A stretch of 64,000 nucleotides of DNA from Cryptomeria japonica (taxonomy: Eukaryota; Streptophyta; Pinopsida; Cupressales; Cupressaceae). The translations under genes were made by a program, and so were the position numbers. Under the pieces are notes generated by a model. It saw only the letters and a list, made by a program, of their open reading frames with translations. It searched no databases and had not been told where the DNA came from. The stretch lies in contig NC_081406.1 of assembly GCF_030272615.1 (NCBI RefSeq), positions 115,849,783 through 115,913,782 on the forward strand, in the 5' to 3' direction. Below, in pieces: positions 11,206-24,900 of the stretch (positions within the stretch are counted from its first letter, which is position 1; each line of letters starts with the position of its first letter).

Positions 11206-12721
11206 TGTTGGCAATATTGCATTATAATAGACAATGAAAGATTGTTGGCATTTCATAAGGATATTGAGAAGGTTGTTGATGATTATGGATATAACTTATT
11301 AAAGATATTTTACTATCTTGATATTATTATTTTGTCATTGATGTCAAGAAATTGATTTTCTAATTCAGTATGATGTTTCCATATCTTGAGAAGCATGATA
11401 TGAAGATTATAAAGATGTCGGTAAAACAAACAGGATTAATAAGGGGATGAATAAGGTATTCAATGGGCAACTACTACTGAGTCAGACAATGATGAGATCA
11501 TGTTGTTTTAGATTGTTTTAACATCATACATATGTTGTAAATTGCAAAGGTTAATACTATACTATGTTATCAAGCAAAGAACCTAGTCAGTAAACCCTAA
11601 GGTTATCGCTATCGGTTAATGAAGGTGGAATGTCTATCGAGTGAAGTTTAGTATTCATCGAGTTGTTACCGAGTTGTAACCGAGCTATAACAGAATGCAT
11701 TAAATGTTTAAATGCGGCATTTAATGAAGGAAGCTGATCAGCTGGAGTGGATTAAATGATTGGTAAGCCATGGAAGAAGTTTGTTAATGAATCTAAGGCA
11801 ATGGAAAGTCAGCATGAAGATCTACAACTCAGATTGAACCGCAATACCCTGGCACAAGTTCCAAGACTAGTATGCAAGTTCCAAGGTGGGGTAAAACATT
11901 TTCAGATCGAAAGATGCATTGAACCTGGACAAGATTGAAGATTTGATGGCTATGATTGATCATGGGAAATGTGATCAAGGAGATTAAGTGGTTACCTAAT
12001 TGTTTATAAATAAGAAAATGTTGATAAACAATGTATGCAAGCAAGTGTATGCACAGGGATGCTACATAGTGATTACTGAGCATAGAAGCTTGAAGACCTG
12101 TTAGAATAACAGAGTATAGAAGCCCAATAGATAGACAAGATTAGTTCTATGTCTATATTTTATTGAAAAAATAGGAATCTACTTTAGCATTTTAGATGTG
12201 AAGTTGCAGATAAATTTTATTACTATTATTTTGTGAAAGTGACAGAAAATCTCTTAACCGAGTGGACTTAACAGTCTTATATGTAAACCCTCTAGCAAGG
12301 TGACATTCTGATTGAGTGTTTGAAATCCTTTAACAAGGTCACTTCTAACAAAGTGAAGATCCTAACAAATCAGAGGGAAATCCCTTAACCAGGTCACATC
12401 TAGCAATGTGTTTGTAATCTTTAACAGGATTTGCTTTTAACCGAGCATACTCTAGAAGAGTATATTTCTTAGTGGGTCCGAAATCCCATAGTGGTTTTTC
12501 CCTACTTGGTTTTCCACGTTAAATCTGGTGTTGTGAGGTTTATATTGTTCATATGCTTTTGAGTTTGCATGTTTAACAATTTTGGTTATATTGCTGATAT
12601 ATATATGTTACCGAGGTTGAATTTGATGTTTTTATGGATGATTAAGTTTGTATGATTCACCCCCCCTGTCTCATCTTGTTGGCTATTAGATCTATACTTA
12701 TATTAAGTATCAGAACTATCA
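11206..12721 (+). repeat. Copia-1 3' LTR
   Basis: 1516 bp, TG...CA, closely similar to the 5' LTR along its whole length, with scattered substitutions and without the 23-bp duplication. Followed directly by the target duplication ACTAT (12722-12726). Confidence 0.95.
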
Positions 12722-12726
12722 ACTAT

Positions 12727-13794
12727 TTATTGGCATGAATGGACTATAGATTTAAATGTGAATATTACTAGTATAAATATCTAAAATACCCAACTATTCA
12801 TGATTTAATTATCTTGGCTTTTAACTCCATACTTTATGACCAAATCTCAATTACTAATCTTCTAAATATTTCACAAATAAAATTTATTTGAAATTGCATA
12901 TTTTTTTTTTATTATTCTAATTTAATAATTACTATTTAAATCGATTTATATTAATCTATTATTATTAATCTAACTCTTAAAACATATGTAGGTTTAAATT
13001 GTATTTAATTTATAACACCCTATTTTAAATATTTGTGTAGAGGGTATGTTATTTTCCTTCAATAGATATCCATGAAACTTGGATACCAATTCGTGGCATA
13101 AGTACAATGTAAATTTCACTTTTGCGAGGAATCTACATGTTTTATTTAAACAATTTAAAAATAGGTGACAACTATCTTGATTTATGTAAAGTGTTCTAGT
13201 TCAAATCATTTTGTATTGTATGATCTTTGAATAGTGCTTAGTTGTATGGATTGAGTTGTATCTTTATTCTCTTTAGCTACCTACTAGTTGCTTCTATTAT
13301 TTGTAAATTTGTTTTGTTCAATATATACAAAATAATTCAATTTTCTAAGAGATCTACATTTTCTATTTATAACCTCAAAAAATTCTTATTAGATCAAAGC
13401 CTAACCCAATATCCATTCTACACTCTTAGTGCCACACAAATGTTGCCTGCCTTCCACATAAAAAATAGGAGTTTCCTAAGAAACAAGAGACACACTCCAA
13501 TATTGGCTTTTTATCTGTTACTCTCACACAAATTATTGTGTTGGATATCATTATTCAAGAATGTGTGGTCAAGAGACTAATAAGATTTTTTTGATGCCCA
13601 TTCTATTAAAAGATATTTTTGTGAATTCGAAATTGAAGCTTACACAATTTTATGTGGTGACATTGAATGCAAGATATTTTATTGGTTTAATATGGTTTTT
13701 GTATCTGAAGGGGTCTTATATTACAAATCAAAGTCCTTTCACATGGATTGTTATATACTTTGATAAATAAAAATCAAAGTCTTTCTAGGTATTT
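12727..13794. other. AT-rich non-coding stretch
   Basis: Contains two short open frames (13242-13580 and 13561-13770) with no recognisable domain, typical of chance ORFs in AT-rich DNA. Nothing else recognised. Confidence 0.55.
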
Positions 13795-13799
13795 GTAAG

Positions 13800-14125
13800 T
13801 GTTAGAGTTATCTTTTATTAGCTAATAATTATTTATTTAATTGTTAGTCTATTATACTCTACGCTTAAGCTAAACTTATGAATCTTATAATTCTTTAGGG
13901 TTTTCACCTTTAGGGTTTCGAGTATCCTTTTATAAATATTCTATCTTTGTATTTTCATAAAAACTATAATTATTGAATTGCATTCTTGTTGCACAATCAA
14001 TATGACTCCTCTTTTCTATGTTTGAATTCTGACCTCCATAGCTTTTTTGCTTCTCCCCTTCTTGATAGGTTTGCATGCAGGTGATCTTTGGGAGCTGTAG
14101 AGTTGATTTTTTCTCAACTCTAATA
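13800..14125 (+). repeat. 5' LTR of the small LTR element
   Basis: Starts TGTTAGAGTTATC and ends CTCTAATA. It carries the phrase AGGGTTTTCACCTTTAGGG followed by a TTTATAAATATT TATA-like element near 13930. Confidence 0.9.
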
Positions 14126-14457
14126 TGGTATTAGAGCACTAGATTTGTATGCCCCTATTGTTTTCATGAGAGATTTTGGGCCTTGTTCTTCATATCTATG
14201 TATTCGGGGGTTTGTGCAGTTGCTTTTTCCCATTTCTGAGGGTAGCTGACTTTTTGGTACATCTTGGTGCCACAAGGACCTCATGGTTGGATTCAGGAGG
14301 TTGTTTCCATGAATTTTGATATAAAATTTGATATATTTTGGTGTCAGGTGTTCGAGAGGCAAAAAAATATTTAAGCCCAGGTTGTACGGCCTCAGACATG
14401 CAAATCGAGAATATATATATTGGGTGTAGTTTAATGGCTTTCCCAAGCCAACGAGGT

Positions 14458-14820
14458 TGATGCGAACCACCGGTAGTCAATTAACCACTGGGGCTACGTT
14501 GGTGGTTCCTGCCGGTCTCCCTGGAGGTCACCACTTCGTGGTTTTTACATTGATGACCCTCGCTTTCGCTAACTATGGTGATCACCGTAATCATCGACCT
14601 GGAAGCCACCTACCTCTGCCATTTGTTGGGAGCCGCCTGCTCTGCCTAGTGCCCGCCTAGCCCATCTCGACTGCTGCCGCCAAGCCCGGTCGCCGCCGCC
14701 TGCTCCGTGACCTAGCCCGATCCTAGCGCCCCTGCCAACCCGCTAGATGCCCACCCTCCTCCTGCTCCACTCGACCACTTCTTGCCTGCCACCCAGACAC
14801 CACTTCCCTACCACCAGTAG
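14458..14820 (+). other. GC-rich island inside the small LTR element
   Basis: The composition changes abruptly from AT-rich to GC-rich with many CCGCC/GCCGCC phrases and CpGs, unlike everything around it. Short frames across it read Pro/Ser/Ala/Arg-rich peptides, but none is long or starts convincingly. It could be a captured host gene fragment or an old GC-rich leader; origin not recognised. Confidence 0.6.
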
Positions 14821-16126
14821 GGGGGTTTTTTTTCTTTAAGGGTTTTTTGGCAGGCTATTGGTTTTTTTCCATAACTTGGGCAAATGGAGTCATATTTTGC
14901 AAAACCTTATATCATCGGAAAGCTCTTTCTGAGATCTATCTATATATGGAGGTTTGAATTTCTTTTTTCTTTTTTGATGGTTTTTTTAATTTCAAAGCGA
15001 GAGGTTCATTTTTGCACTCCGGGAGACATAACTTGAGCATCTGAACTCCGTTTTTCAAAAACTTTTTATCGTTGGAAAGATTGTTCTGTTTTCTTTCTAT
15101 TCATATGATTTTTATTTCTAGAGTATAATTTAGGTATATTTTATTCAATTTATTTCTTTTCATTACTCTGGTGAATATCTTGGATGTTTTAGGACTGGGA
15201 TGTCTTTTTTGTGAGTAGGATATCTCGTCTTTAGTTGTTCTTTTTGTTTCCAGTCTTCTTTCTCTTCTAATCATTGTAGTATTTTATTTATGCAAACACA
15301 CTGAGATAAAGTGCCACCATGCATTGTATACTTGGGATCTTGCACATCTTGTGCCTTATTATACATGCACTACTTATAAAGTGGCATGGGGGGGTTGATG
15401 TTTACCTTTGTTTGCCATCTACCTTTTTCATGTGAGTATTCCTTCCATTTAAATAGCCTCATGATGTGTGTCAAGTGAGTGTTCCTTCCATGACACTATG
15501 TACTTTATTTGCACTTTTTATGTTCCTGGTTCTTCGTAATGTAGTTCTTGTTGGTCGTCCTTTTTAGTGAACCTATCCCTCACCCTTGTCCGCATTATGG
15601 GTAGGTTTGTCCTGTTGTTCTAATGCTTTCTTGGTTTGATTGATTAGCTCTTCAGTCTTTAGTGTTTCATGCCATCTGTATCTTTGAGTTTAGTTGTTTT
15701 CCTTTGTTTTCCATCTAATTTGAATAGTGGCATTTAAGGGTACTCATGCATATTATAGTCTTCTCTACTTGGTTATGTTCTATTTCAGTGGAGGTTCTTC
15801 AGATCAGGAGTTAGTCTTCGATAGTGTTTGTAGCTATTTCATGCTTCAGTGGTGTTCTTCATGCTCTTCTTTTTGTTCCTATCTTCTGGAACACTCTTGT
15901 TTGGAGGCTTCTTAGTCCTTCACTTGAGCTTTCATCTCTTCTTGGAGAGGAGTTTTATTCCCACAAGGTTTTCTCCTTTTCCTCCACTTTATAGAGATTT
16001 TATTGTACTTGGGTACCTCATCAGGCCTAGTTGTCGGGACCCATTGTTGCTTTCATACATTTTTTACATGTTTTTTTAGTCCTTGGTTATTTTTTAGCTA
16101 CTCCCCGAGTTCATATTTTGGGGGGG
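14821..16126 (+). other. Interior of the small LTR element without recognisable genes
   Basis: T-rich sequence with short ORFs (15727-15915, 15849-16079) that are hydrophobic and Phe/Leu-rich as expected of T-rich DNA. No retroviral domain seen. It ends in the poly-G tract. Confidence 0.6.
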
Positions 16127-16455
16127 TGTTAGAGTTATCTTTTATTAGCTAATAATTATTTATTTAATTATTAGTCTATTATACTCTATGCTTAAGCCAA
16201 ACTAAGGAATCTTATAATTCTTTAGGGTTTTCACCTTTAGGGTTTCGAGTATCCTTTTATATGGATTCTCTCTCTGTATTTTTCTAACAATTGTAATTAT
16301 TTAATTGCATTCTTGTTTCACAATCAATATGAATCCTCTTTTCTGGATCTCTGAATTCTGGCCTCCATAACTTTTTTGCTTCTCTCCTTCTATGATAGGT
16401 TTGCATGCAAGTGATCTTTGGGAGCTATAGATTTGATTTTTCCTCAAATCCAATA
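16127..16455 (+). repeat. 3' LTR of the small LTR element
   Basis: Closely similar to 13800-14125; ends ATCCAATA directly before the target duplication GTAAG. Confidence 0.9.
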
Positions 16456-16460
16456 GTAAG

Positions 16461-19174
16461 TTTTAAAACTCATTCTAGTTCAATTTAAAATATCTAAAAA
16501 ATTAATCAACTAAGCTCATTGATTGTTGCATAGCATATGCAAAAAAGGGTTGCATTACAACATAGTTCCTACTAAAATTTGATAGGATGGTTTCGACTAA
16601 TACCCTTGAGAAAACTCAAACCTATCCCTATGAACCATTAGATACCTTCTCATCCCCACAAGCCAATTTATTTATAGAGATTGTAGAATACATACAACTA
16701 CATGCTACAAGGGAAAAAATGCATTTAAATTCTTCCTAGATATTATCATAAATCTACACAATAACCAATTATTTTCCCAACTAATGTCACACCTTATTTA
16801 CAAAATCTCAATCACTAGGAAAATGATGATGGCCTTTGGTAAGAGACATAGAATAATTCTCCCACACTCCTACACTTACATGCCAAGTTAGCTTGAAACA
16901 TAGAACACCTAGCAATATTAGTTAGAAAATAAGTAATATAACATACAAACTATTCAGTGTTCAAATATTATTTCAGTTTTAAAATTTAAAAATAAATAAA
17001 TTACAAACTATATTTTTCTTGGACTTCCATAGCTAAATTGTGGAATTAAATGATATAATTTTGAATTAAGTTAAAATTGGAAAGTCATTTTAAATTTATT
17101 TTTTGACTCTAGTTGTAATTGATCCTTAATATATGCACACAAGAACAAATATAAAAACATTTCTAAAAATGATGTCTATAGATTGACATAAAATACAAAA
17201 AATACTCATAAAAGAAAAAGAAATTGGCTTAGAAGATGAACATTATCAATCTATCTCTATGGATGTGCATCTATTGATATTCTTCCTTAATAAGTATTAT
17301 TAATTTGAGAATGAAACCAACCAGTCTTTGGCTATTTAGGATTTAATAAGTTAAATAATTCAATATTTGATCAATAACAAGTTTATATATCATAATGGTT
17401 CCAATAGTAGGCAAAAATATCAATATGACTAAAAAAAATGCTCAATTTCAATATGATGCTATAGCATGGTTTGATCTAATAAAATTTATGCACGACAAAA
17501 TATATATCTCAATGTTAAGGTTTATCCTAATAAGAATGTTGTAGCTCAATATGGCCCAATTGCTAGGGTTGATTGAGTAGCAAAGAAACAAGTGAATATG
17601 GTAGTAGGACTTGATATCACAAATGATAGGGAAAAATGACAATATTCAGCTCAATGAAAGTATGAAAATTGGTAATCAAAGTCAGACAATTGCAAGTTGT
17701 AACAATACTTAATATAGTTAAATAAGTTTCACTACATATGCTTGCAAGTACCCATAATAGTTAAAGTGGATCAAACTTTTCAACCTAGAGTCAAAGATTA
17801 TACTATGGAAATTGATTCCATAACCAACTTAGCATGCCTACTTTGGTAGGATATTCAAATTCAATGAAACATTACATGTATCTTATGGTTAAAAAAATTA
17901 TTACAAAAATTGATTGTGATAAAAATAATGCATTGGAGAATTTGTTAAAAATTGAAAGGCACTCTAATAATGTCAATGGGGATGACAAATAGGTTCTTAA
18001 ACCAATCTTCAAAGATACTCATCCATATGTCAACAATATAATATAATTTCATTATGTTTTTCATAATATGCATTTGTTGCTCTAGTCAATATGGTGTCTT
18101 TACACCAATGAAAATGTGTATTTATTATATTTCTTGGATAAGACTACAAGACTATATGAATAAATTGGATCATATTTACTATTTGAAACCATCCTCTAAG
18201 AATTATAGAACTATCTTTGATTTTGAATTGTATGCTTAGGTGGAAAGCCACAAAGTTCAATATCAATGTGGAGTTCATATTTAGGCAACGTTGGAAGATG
18301 GATGCAAAGGTTTAGATATCACTCTCAAACATGTGAGAAGTCACAAAGCAAGTAAATTTTTTTTTTACATATTAACTATAGTTTCACAAGATTTGAAGAA
18401 TCTTAACGTATGTTTTAACATTGAAAAAAAATTACTAAGATTTCAATTAAAAAAGTGAATATTTTGACAAGCCCAATGTCTAGGAGAGGACAAGAAAGCC
18501 CATTGTATTAATCTAGAAACCATTAAATAGTCAAATGTAACAAGTTCTAAATGAACTAATTGTAGAGTCTCCACCTTTTAGGGCCAAAAATATTTGTGAA
18601 ACACAAAGAATCTTATTTATGATTGCCACTTAGTCTATAAAAAACATAAAACTCTTCATTAAGGAATCACAAAGTCCATAGAGGTATTCACCTTTAAAGA
18701 GTGAAATCCCATGCCAATTAGTGTATCTCATAGATAGCAAGATTCCACTTATAGATCTGAATTTCAGAATATAAAATAATCTAAAAATGGCTAAGACTAA
18801 AAAGTGTCACAAAACGCTGGAATTGTTGACTTGGAGACACAAAAATGTGCAAATTTTATTTTGAGACAACTAACATAGGTAGTGGTTCCAAATGGTGAAA
18901 AACAAAATTGTTCTTCCACATAATCTCAAAAGTCAAAATAAAAAATGAAAATTCATGCTAAACACAAAAGTAATAAACTTCTATAGAACCTTATTGAAGC
19001 TTTCAATATTAGAGCCTTCATTTAAAAATTGGTCGAAACCCTAACTCCATCTCTCACAAAGTAAAAAATGACCCTACAAACCTACAAAACATAGTAAAAT
19101 AACCCACACAAAGGATTGAATTCCCCACTACCTAGAGCCTATGAGAAAATATGCCCGTGAATTGTGTTGCAAAT
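16461..19174. other. AT-rich non-coding stretch
   Basis: Only short ORFs (17448-17642 on -, 18054-18239 on +) with no recognisable domain. Some phrases look like remnants of coding DNA, but nothing can be supported. Confidence 0.5.
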
Positions 19175-19738
19175 AAGGATGTTAGGGTATGTGCGAGATC
19201 ATGGTGGGCCAAAAAAGCCCTTGAGTGGCAATTAAAATCAGAAAAACAAAGTTAGGCAACTTGGTGTAAAAACTTGTATAAGTTACCAGCATTATTTAAA
19301 AAATATTTAAGAATAGAATCTGTCGTCAATTGAATGTAGTTTCTAAGCTACTAGTTTTTTTTGAAAAAAAATATATCTATTTGACGAAAATTTAAAATTT
19401 CAATGCAGTAGTACTAAAATTCCAAGAAAAAGATAAGAAGCGGGTGTTTGTCTGACCACACTAACCACAATCAAATCATAATATTTCTAATACGATTTTA
19501 AATATAAGTAGAAGACTCATGTTCAAATGTGACACATATTTTTTTGTTCTTTTTTAGGAATAAATAATTAATTATTTTTTTTTAACTACAACTTTTCAAA
19601 AGTATTAAAACTCATGTCTAACCACCATAACTTGGTAAAAAATTTATGAAATTCAATTTTTTTTTTTTAAATTATATTAAATGAAGCATAAACTATGACG
19701 CATGTTTCAGATTCAAAAAATGTGGTACCGTTTGAAAG
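19175..19738 (+). repeat. Block X, left copy (~560 bp)
   Basis: Runs from TAGGGTATGTGC to CGTTTGAAAG and is similar along its length to 26685-27240. The Gypsy left LTR starts directly after GAAAG. In the right copy the same GAAAG is followed by uninterrupted sequence, so the LTR entered this block. Confidence 0.8.
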
Positions 19739-20904
19739 TGTAGTGTCCTAAAATTACACCCCTTTGAAATTTTGACTGCATTTGGGTCTTCACCTTAGTG
19801 TTTGTGTCCCTTGGTCAGATTGAAGACCTAATTATGCTTGCACCCCTCATAAATGTCATAAAAATTGATTACTCCCCCCCCCCCTTGGGCTCCTTGATCC
19901 TAACCCAAATTAGGGCAGGACCAGGGCATGACACCATGCCATGGTCCTGCCTAAATTGGTCCCTCTTTAAACCATTTTTTGTAATTCAAATTTGAGTGGG
20001 ATTCCACCCTTTGTGTCTGCTCATATCGAAAAATTAGCAAATTTTTCCAACGGGAAAGTATATAGAGGAAATTCCCCTCTTATTTGAACATCTACAAGAA
20101 ATAACATGAAATAAAGTACACATGAGATCAAGCAATCAAGCATTCAAGAGAAATTGAGCATTGATCAATCTTCCCTCAAGCTCGGGAGCAACAATAGAGT
20201 CAAGATTCAAGAATTGAAGAAGACATTATTCATCCTATTTTCTTCAAGACTTTATAAACCCTAATTTCATGTGGAGGCAAGAAAAAATTCACAAGGAGGT
20301 ATCATCATTCAATTTTCAGTCATAATTCAGCATCTCCCTCAAAAGAAGAATCTTTTATTACAGTCATTTCAATTACATTTATCTCAATTTCATGGTTAAT
20401 TCCAAAACAGGGGTTTGACCTAAGACAAACCCCTATTCCCAACCTCTTCCCCCTTCTTTCCATGTGGAGGAAAAAGGTATAGAGTTCTAATCTTCAGGAT
20501 AAGCATTATTTGCAGAGACAAATCAACCCTTTTCAGCGTGCAAATAAGTAGGAGGACCAAGGCACACACCACCATGGTCTCGACATTTTGGAGCTTTTTT
20601 TAGGATCAAATCCAAATCTGCATATACTGCTCTGATCCAGGTGCATTGAAAATTCCCACATCTGTAGCTTATTGTTTTCTCAGTTTTTCCATCATTTTTC
20701 TACACCTTACCTTATTTTAGCATTTGAACTTACAAAAGAGTAAATGAAAAAATTAATTTAATCCACTTAGTATTCAATCATTTTCTAATTTGTGATTCGA
20801 TCTAGTGGATTCCCTTCATCTTTTGAATGTAATGGTCCCTAAGTGAAGAATTTAGTGGTTTTGCTCCCTCTAACAGTTGAAACCCTAAATTTTTCCACCT
20901 TACA
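19739..20904 (+). repeat. 5' LTR of the gag-only Gypsy element
   Basis: About 1166 bp, TG to CA, with the end placed at CCTTACA before TTTTGGTGAACC. The first ~480 bp match the right LTR. A C12 run lies near 19874. The end is inferred from the primer-like site because the right copy is truncated. Confidence 0.75.
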
Positions 20905-20907
20905 TTT

Positions 20908-20924
20908 TGGTGAACCTGACTTCT
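20908..20924 (+). other. Probable primer-binding site
   Basis: TGGTGAACCTGACTTCT, four bases after the LTR end. It has the form of a tRNA 3'-end complement; the specific tRNA was not determined. Confidence 0.55.
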
Positions 20925-20984
20925 TACACCCTTATTTATGATTTATGTTTTCATATCTTATTTTTTATGCAAATTATAATTCAA

Positions 20985-21830
20985 GTATTCATTTTCAATT
21001 TTGATTTCCTTGCAAATTTTAAAAATTTAGAGGTTAATTTCACTAAAACCCTAATTTTTAATTTGAAAATTGAGCTTGTAAATTGCATAATTTGGATTAA
21101 TTTTTTTAGATATGAGTGTTTTTCAATTTTAAAATTCCATTTTTCACTTTCAAGTCAAATTTCAAGTTTAAATTTTAAAATTAAGTGGTTAATTGCAAAA
21201 ACCCGAATTTAAAAAAAAACAAAAAAATTGAGCTTGTGGGTTGTTTAAATTTTGAATTTATTATTTTAGAGTTACTTCAAATTCAAATTTGCAATCTTGG
21301 ATAAAATTTCAAATTTTAAATTTTAATTTTAAAATTAAGTGAGTATTTTAAAAAACCCTAATTTTTTAATTTAAACTAACCTTGTGCATTTCCCAATTTT
21401 GGATTCGTCATTTCAATTTCAACCTTAGATCTATTTTTAAATTTAAAACTAAGAGGTTCTTTTTAAAAGGCCCTAATCTAAATTTAAATTTCTTGTCGAC
21501 AATTTTAAATTTAAATTTTAAAATTAAGTGGTTAATTAAAAGAATCCTAATTTTTAGATTTAATTGATTAGTTCAATTCCCAAATTTGAACATCACATTT
21601 TAAATTTAAAATTTAAAATTAAGAGGTTCTTTATACAAGACCCTAATTTTAAATTTAAATTTCCTTTAGATCATTTAAAAATAAAAAATAAAAACTAAGA
21701 GGTTATTTTTAGCCCTTATTTTAAATTTTAATTTATATCTCCTAGTGGGTAATTTTAAATTTAAATTAAGAGATTATTTTAGCAAATCCCTAATTTTCAA
21801 TTTCAATTTCCTAAGGGGTTGCATGATTTT
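20985..21830 (+). repeat. Degenerate AT-rich tandem repeat in the leader of the gag-only Gypsy element
   Basis: About eight irregular units of roughly 90-130 bp. Each contains a TTAAATTTTAAAATTAAG run followed by a GTGGTT or AGGTT step and then CCCTAATTTT. Low complexity; short ORFs here are not meaningful. Confidence 0.75.
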
Positions 21831-21974
21831 TCACAATTATTCTTTATCTTTTCCACCAATTTTCTTATTTAATTGAATAATCATTTTTTCTAAAATTTTG
21901 TATTATTCAATTATGTTGCAAATTTCAAATTTCAAATCTCAAATTTCCAATTTTAAATTTGCCTCTCTTAGTGC

Positions 21975-24900
21975 ATGAGTTTTACTACTATTAGTCCAAC
22001 CTATAATATCCCTATGAGAAGAAGTTGTACAATTAAGGCTTGCCAAGGTTTAATCACCGAGGAGATGGAGCCTAATTTGGATAACTTATTTCATGATGAT
22101 ATTGGGGGTTCTTCCAATCCTAAAAATGACCCCATTTATCCTCATTTTTCTAATAACTCTCATGATGTTTCCATTGACCAATTGGAGAAGATTGACAATC
22201 AACTTGAAAATCTTTAACAATGGATGATCAACAATACTCAGAAAGTGAAGCTCTCCCATTGAGTGAAATATTAAAAAGAATGGTTCAAAGTGATAAAGTT
22301 GGTGTTGATGTCTTGCATGGCATTTCTCATATTGTTGATAGTAATATTATGCCTGTAAAGAGTTGTGTTGAAGTCCTTGGTTACATGTAACCTTCTAGTC
22401 AAGTTAATCACTCCATTCCCTTGACTACCCCAATGGCTAGTGTTCCCACTTTTACCTCCAACATCATGGCTACTTCTACAAAAAATATCATACCTATAAG
22501 TGTTAGTCGAGGGGGAAACTCCTCTAATCATAATTATTTCATCCCTCCTCAAGTGAGTCTTCCATTTGCTACCCAATAATCTCCAATACCTACCTACACT
22601 AGTATCCCACCTCCTTATAAAAATATCCCTCTTTATTCTCAAGCTCCACCATCCTTCAACAATGTTACTCCTCCTTCATTCAACAATGTTACCCCTCCTT
22701 TCTCAATCCAAAATGTTAAATTTCAATAGTTCTATTGAAGCTACTATCAATAGTCTAGCCCAAACAGTGTCTTCCTTGCAACAACACATAGCTTCTATGA
22801 ACCAATCTAAGTATAATGTGCCCACATTTGTTGTAGCAAGCCTATTATCCAATGACATTTTCTGAGCTATCTCTCCTAAACATGTGGAAGTTCCTCAATT
22901 GGAGCTTTATAATGGAAAAGTTGATCCCTTGACTCATGTGAAAACATTTCAAACTTTGCATAGTGACTTTGCTCGTGACCAAAGATTGTTGGGTAAATTG
23001 TTTACTAGAACACTAAGGGATAAATATTTGCAATGGTATTTTTCTTTACCTCCTTATTCTATTACTTCTTTTCAACAACTGGCTAATGCTTTCATTCATC
23101 AATTTCACAATAATATTGATCCTAAAATTACTTTGACTGATTTGATGCATTGTAAGCAAGGTGTTAAAGAAAAAGTGATTGATTTTATTGGTCGATATAA
23201 TCATCTGTATTCTCAAATTTCTTTTCCTATGCCTAATCAAGATATTCAAAGAATTTTCATTTTTAATTTGTAAAAATATATTAGGGATAAACTTCTCTTT
23301 TCTGAGTTTACTTCCTTTACCTAGTTGTGTAGTACTTCACAATTATTAGGTTATTGTGAGTCAATTGGAACAATCCTCTTCAATGGCTTTGAATGGTAAA
23401 AGTGAAAGGGCTCTTAACAAAATTTTCTGAAGTTCAAACTGAATAAGGGATTCATCAAATTCATTGACAACAACAACACTCAAGTAGCAATGATAACAGG
23501 TGTGCCTCCTTTGTCCAAATAATTTAGAAAATAATTCACTCCTCTTAATGAATCTTTGCATAGTATAATGTCATAGAATATGTTGAAACTTCCTCCTATA
23601 AAACCATTTGATACAGCTAAGCCTCTACCACCTTCTTATGATGCTAAAGCCTTTTGTCAATACCATTGTAAACCCGGTCATGACACTAAAAAAGTGTTAT
23701 TCCTTGGGGAGTAAGATTCAGGACTTGATTGATAATAATATCGTATTTGTGGCTAGTGTGAATGATAAATGAAACAAATCAGTAGATCATCCTAATCAAA
23801 ATCTTCAAATCTTCACTAATCCTTTACCTTCCCATTCCACTAATGTGATTGAGACTTATCACCTTGCCTTCTCTCCCGATGATCTTGGCCTTGAGTCTAA
23901 CAATGTGGTGAACCTTATAAATCAAAATGAACCTCCTAAAGACTTATGCATTAGTCATACTATTGAAGCACCCTATGGCCCACTTTACATAATTTATAAA
24001 ATCAAAGGCATACCCTCTCGAGGGGTGCTCATTAAGCCATCTTGCATGGTTAATGTGATAACTAAATAATTTATTTATACTTTGCAATTGCATCGAGTGA
24101 TATATGATGAAATTGATGTGATTTTTAGAGTTTTTGATTTCTTCTCTTTTCTTTCTATTGGTTCTATCACACTTCCTATTGATGTTGGCACTAAATGCTT
24201 AGATGTTGTCTTTGCTATCATTCCTACATTTAATCAACTTTGTGTGAAGTTGGGGCATCCTTGGTTCTCTTCCATGAAAGAAATTGCTTCTAATGTTCAT
24301 AAGTATTTGAAATTTCCTCATGATGATAAAATCATGATTTTTAATCATAACATATATGAACCTACAGTGAGGAATGGAGATGTTTGCCTTAATTATTTTT
24401 GGTCCAAATAATTCCAACCTCTTCAACATAGAAGTGATCCTCTCTTTAAATCATATCAAACATGGAAAAATGAGATGATTTTATCCTTGAGTAAACCTAT
24501 AAATCCAACACTTAGCATTCTTCCTAATGATCATGTGACACTTCTTAGAGATGAGTCTATTCTTCCTCCTAAGGAAGAATCTATTCCTTCTCCTAAGGAT
24601 GAGTCCATTCTTCCTTCCAAGGATAGAAAAGATCTTCCTCCTAAGCATGAATCTATTCCTCCTCCTAAGGATAAACATAGCATTCCTCCTAAGGATATAC
24701 ATATTCCTCCTCCTCATGATGGACCTAGTCTCCTTCCTACACCTCTCATTCCTCCTTTGTATGGTCCTATTCCACCTCCTACATCTTACAAATAGAAGCG
24801 ACCAAACTCTCCTATTGTTCAACCTAAAAGACCTTCTTCTATGTGTACTTATTTCAAAGAATAAAGTAATCCTACACTTGATGAACCTAAACCTTCACAA

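Larger units (their letters stand above)
4938..12721 (+). mobile_element. Copia-1: full-length Ty1/Copia LTR retrotransposon, decayed
   Basis: Two direct LTRs (4938-6475 and 11206-12721) begin TGTTGGCAATATTG and end in CA. They are flanked by a perfect 5-bp target duplication ACTAT at 4933-4937 and 12722-12726. A Met-tRNA-type primer site follows the left LTR and a purine-rich tract precedes the right one. The order gag, protease, integrase, reverse transcriptase, RNase H is the Copia order. The coding region is destroyed by ten in-frame stops and one frameshift, while the LTRs stay closely similar, so insertion was probably fairly recent relative to the coding decay. Confidence 0.96.
13800..16455 (+). 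mobile_element. Small non-autonomous LTR retrotransposon
   Basis: Direct LTRs of about 326 and 329 bp (13800-14125, 16127-16455) are flanked by a perfect 5-bp target duplication GTAAG (13795-13799 and 16456-16460). A TGGTATTAGAGC primer site starts at 14126, directly after the 5' LTR, and a poly-G tract (16120-16126) abuts the 3' LTR. The LTRs end in TA rather than CA. The 2-kb interior has no gag, protease, integrase or RT motifs, so it must have been moved by proteins made elsewhere, probably by a Copia element given the primer site. It is larger than a typical TRIM and smaller than most LARDs. Confidence 0.93.

Noticed and set aside
13242-13770. Two overlapping + strand ORFs of 112 and 69 codons
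   Set aside because: Phe/Ile/Leu-rich readings of AT-rich DNA without motifs or support.
24481-24822. Arg-rich - strand ORF
   Set aside because: Antisense shadow of the Pro/Lys/Glu repeat of the gag-only Gypsy element.
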